Source: Angiostrongylus vasorum (Eukaryota; Nematoda; Chromadorea; Rhabditida; Metastrongylidae). From it: a stretch of 64,000 nt of DNA. Location of the stretch: positions 1,302,001-1,366,000 of the forward strand of contig JADANN010000369.1 of the NCBI GenBank assembly GCA_018806985.1, given 5' to 3'. The first letter of the stretch is position 1; the number at the start of each line of letters is the position of its first letter. Of this stretch, positions 61,990 through 64,000 are shown one piece after another. The position numbers were made by a program, and so were the translations under genes. The notes below the pieces were generated by a model. The model was not told the DNA's origin. It saw only the letters and a list, made by a program, of their open reading frames with translations, and did not search any database.

Positions 61990-62600
61990 ACGGGCAAGTA
62001 CCATGTCTTGACTAAGGAAGCAACGGATCTCCCTCATACGAGGGATCTCGAGCCGGTTAGTCGCGAGACTACGTGGCGCGTCCCCAGGTGATGGATAGGG
62101 AATTAATCGTGGACCGAAAGCGACCTTTGCTTCCCTGAGATGCAGGTGGATCCAGGGTTGGACTCCTGTTTCTTCCTGTTTCTGCTGCGCCGATCTGGCA
62201 CAAACTTTCTGTATTTACGAGGCTATTCATTCATGGCATTTGGTGTGAGTGCGTTCTCGTTTATGCGGATTGTATTCTACCAGTCAATTCGGCCAAAAGT
62301 CCACAACGAAATGACAAGAAACTATATGGGAGGCGGTTAGGGCATCGGCTCCAACAAATAAGCTTCATGTTCACTCTCGGAGAGACTGGCAAACCACCCG
62401 TGAGTATTCTCCGCCCCACGTTTAGAGCCTGGGAAGCTACACGTGGGTATTAAGAAAGCTAAACACAGTAAAATAAACGGGGGCTCATGATCCTGACCCC
62501 GAAAGAGCCCCCCAATTCGGCAGCATTGGGTAGGAGGAGTACTGAGAGGCTACTAAAATCTCAAGGCCATTCTAGCCTTCCGAAATCGCAAAAGAACTAA
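61990..62600 (+). mobile_element. Probable 5' UTR of the RTE that follows
   Basis: A stretch more G+C-rich than its surroundings (gagccggttagtcgcgagac, tacgtggcgcgtccccaggt, acgggggctcatgatcctga, ccccgaaagagccccc) runs directly into the RTE endonuclease frame at about 62.6 kb. There is no long open frame. Assignment rests on contiguity and composition only. Confidence 0.45.
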
Positions 62601-64000
62601 GGTGATTTGTACCTACAATGCACGCAGACTTCCATCTGAGTCTTCTATAGGACACTTTATCAAGCAAGCAAGAAGAATAAGGTACGACGTCATCGACGTG
62701 GCCGAGACGAGACGAAGCCATCCATTCAACGAAGTCTATGACATCGGAGAAGAACTGTTTCTCTGAACATGCGACGGCAGAGGAGGTAGTGTTGGCGTTC
62801 TCGTCAAGATGAGTTTGTCCATGAACATCGATTCAAACGAACAACTGGCAACCCAAATCGGATGTTTACGATTAAAGAGATGTGGATGAATACAGGACTT
62901 GACAATCTTCGTCGTTTACATGCCGACATCAAACTATGACGAAGGGGAACTCAAAGCATTTTATATGGACTTGGAGAAGTTCTACAGAGAAGACGATACA
63001 TTCTTCAAGGTCATGATTGATAATTTCAAAGCTAGGATTGCACCATAAAGAACCCAAAGTCACATTGGGACCCACGGATTAGAATGGAACGAACAGGGTG
63101 AGCGGGTGTCTTAGTTTATCATGACAACCAAAACCATCCATAGTAACTCACAATTCCAGAATCCCAACGCTCAACGCTGGGCGTGGGATTCTTTCAGTGG
63201 AGTGTACCACAACGAAAAAGAGGGACATCATAGTAAATCGAAGGGCTTCCCTTACCGATGTCGCTGTTGTACTAAAATTCTACACAGGAAAAGACCGACG
63301 TATCTTTCGTGCAAGATTCCATCTTTCGCGCAAAGGCTAAAATCAAGAAACGAAGTCCCAAAACCACCATAAACTGGGACTTATTCAATTTACTAGTTGT
63401 CTGTTGGAAAGATGCCGTTCTCGATAGCGTCGACAAGGAATGCTATCAGCTCACTAAACACCTTCACCTTAGCGCAATGAAAGCTGAGAGTTCGAAAGTC
63501 ACCAGAAGACTTCTATCTGCAGAAACACTGGAGCTGATAAGCCTCGCAATTCCGGAAACCCGCCTTCAACGCTGGACGCAGGAGCCTCCCAGTGGAGAGT
63601 ACCATAACGAAACAGATCATATCATAGTAAATAGAAGCTTTTGCACTACCGATGTCGTTGTTGTCCAAAAATTTTGCTCGGAATCAAATCATCGCCTCCT
63701 TCGTGCAAGGTTTTGTTCCTCGTGGAAAGGAGAAAAAAGCCGCTAAATTCAAAAGATGAAATCCCAGAACCACCATAAAATGGGACTTATTCAATTCACT
63801 AATCGGCTGCTGGGAAGATGCCGTTGTCGATAACATTTAAGAAGAATACGATCGGCTCATTCGACATCTTCACGCTGGTGCTATGAAAGCTGAAAGTCAC
63901 CAAGAGACGTTTGTCGCCAGAAACACGAGCTGATGCGCTAGAGTGGGATCGCATGAGCTGCAGGCACTGCGAACTCACGTCCGAACTTGCAAAACAATGC
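62600..64000 (+). mobile_element. RTE-type non-LTR retrotransposon, 5' part, degenerate, runs off the window
   Basis: It starts TKVICTYNARRLPSESSI and KQARRIRYDVIDVAETRRS (endonuclease), then GGSVGVLVKMSLSMN, VYMPTSNYDEGELKAFYMDL, VMIDNFKARI (the GDFN box decayed to D-N-F-K) and SHIGTHGLEWNEQGER. HIGTHGLEWN also occurs in the copy at 55.1 kb, so both belong to one family. Stops and frame changes are frequent; the RT domain would lie beyond 64000. Confidence 0.87.
63150..63970 (+). repeat. Tandem partial duplication inside the RTE copy
   Basis: Two units of about 410 bp. Unit 1 reads QRWAWDSFSGVYHNE ... TINWDLFNLLVVCWKDAV ... TKHLHLSAMKAES. Unit 2 reads QRWTQEPPSGEYHNE ... TIKWDLFNSLIGCWEDAV ... 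IRHLHAGAMKAES. They are diverged, so the duplication is old or the result of recombination between two copies. Confidence 0.8.

Noticed and set aside
1..64000. CRISPR arrays, bacterial operons, riboswitches, rRNA genes
   Set aside because: None seen; spliced genes, SINEs and RTE elements show that the DNA is from an animal nuclear genome.

Overview
The window is eukaryotic and AT-rich. It looks like a clade V (strongylid, hookworm-like) nematode genome. The reasons are short exons with nematode-style TTTTCAG acceptors, likely trans-splice acceptors just 5' of the start codons, an AP-2 gene with nematode-sized introns (58 and 80 nt), and RTE-class non-LTR retrotransposons of the type common in hookworms. 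The species cannot be fixed from the sequence. Only two genes are convincing, both on the + strand. Most other open frames are chance or lie in repeats.

Region by region. 1-14 kb: no gene seen; it holds tRNA-derived SINEs, copies of a terminal-inverted-repeat (TIR) element with a tRNA-like core, one clean palindrome (about 4.49-4.64 kb) and a decayed RTE reverse transcriptase fragment (2.6-3.65 kb, minus). 14.45-16.54 kb: a compact AP-2 family transcription factor gene, seven exons, about 351 aa, with the whole C-terminal DNA-binding/dimerisation domain. The last intron ends in GG where AG is expected. 16.5-20.9 kb: intergenic, with three SINEs and two GC-rich patches. 20.98-58.69 kb: one very long gene of about 15 exons encoding a glycine-rich-domain-containing protein (GRDP, DUF1399 family, about 645 aa). 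It carries two DUF1399-type repeats, each ending in a WHTH signature, a middle region, and a Cys-Gly tail with cysteine at every third position. Its introns, up to 9.7 kb, hold nearly all the mobile DNA of the window, including an antisense RTE copy of almost 3 kb. 58.7-62 kb: intergenic repeats. About 62-64 kb: the 5' part of a degenerate RTE on the + strand, with an internal tandem duplication, running off the window.

The two genes have no evident functional link. The AP-2 protein should act in the nucleus as a sequence-specific regulator; the GRDP protein's biochemical role is not established. Three gene-model conflicts are recorded separately because each is either biology (non-canonical or unusual splicing, a missed exon) or base-level assembly error: the AP-2 last acceptor, the GRDP exon 2 acceptor and the GRDP exon 11 start. 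The most interesting non-coding signals are a TIR element family whose copies carry different tRNA-like bodies, and a second family joined by a conserved core ending in GAAACGTYAGC.
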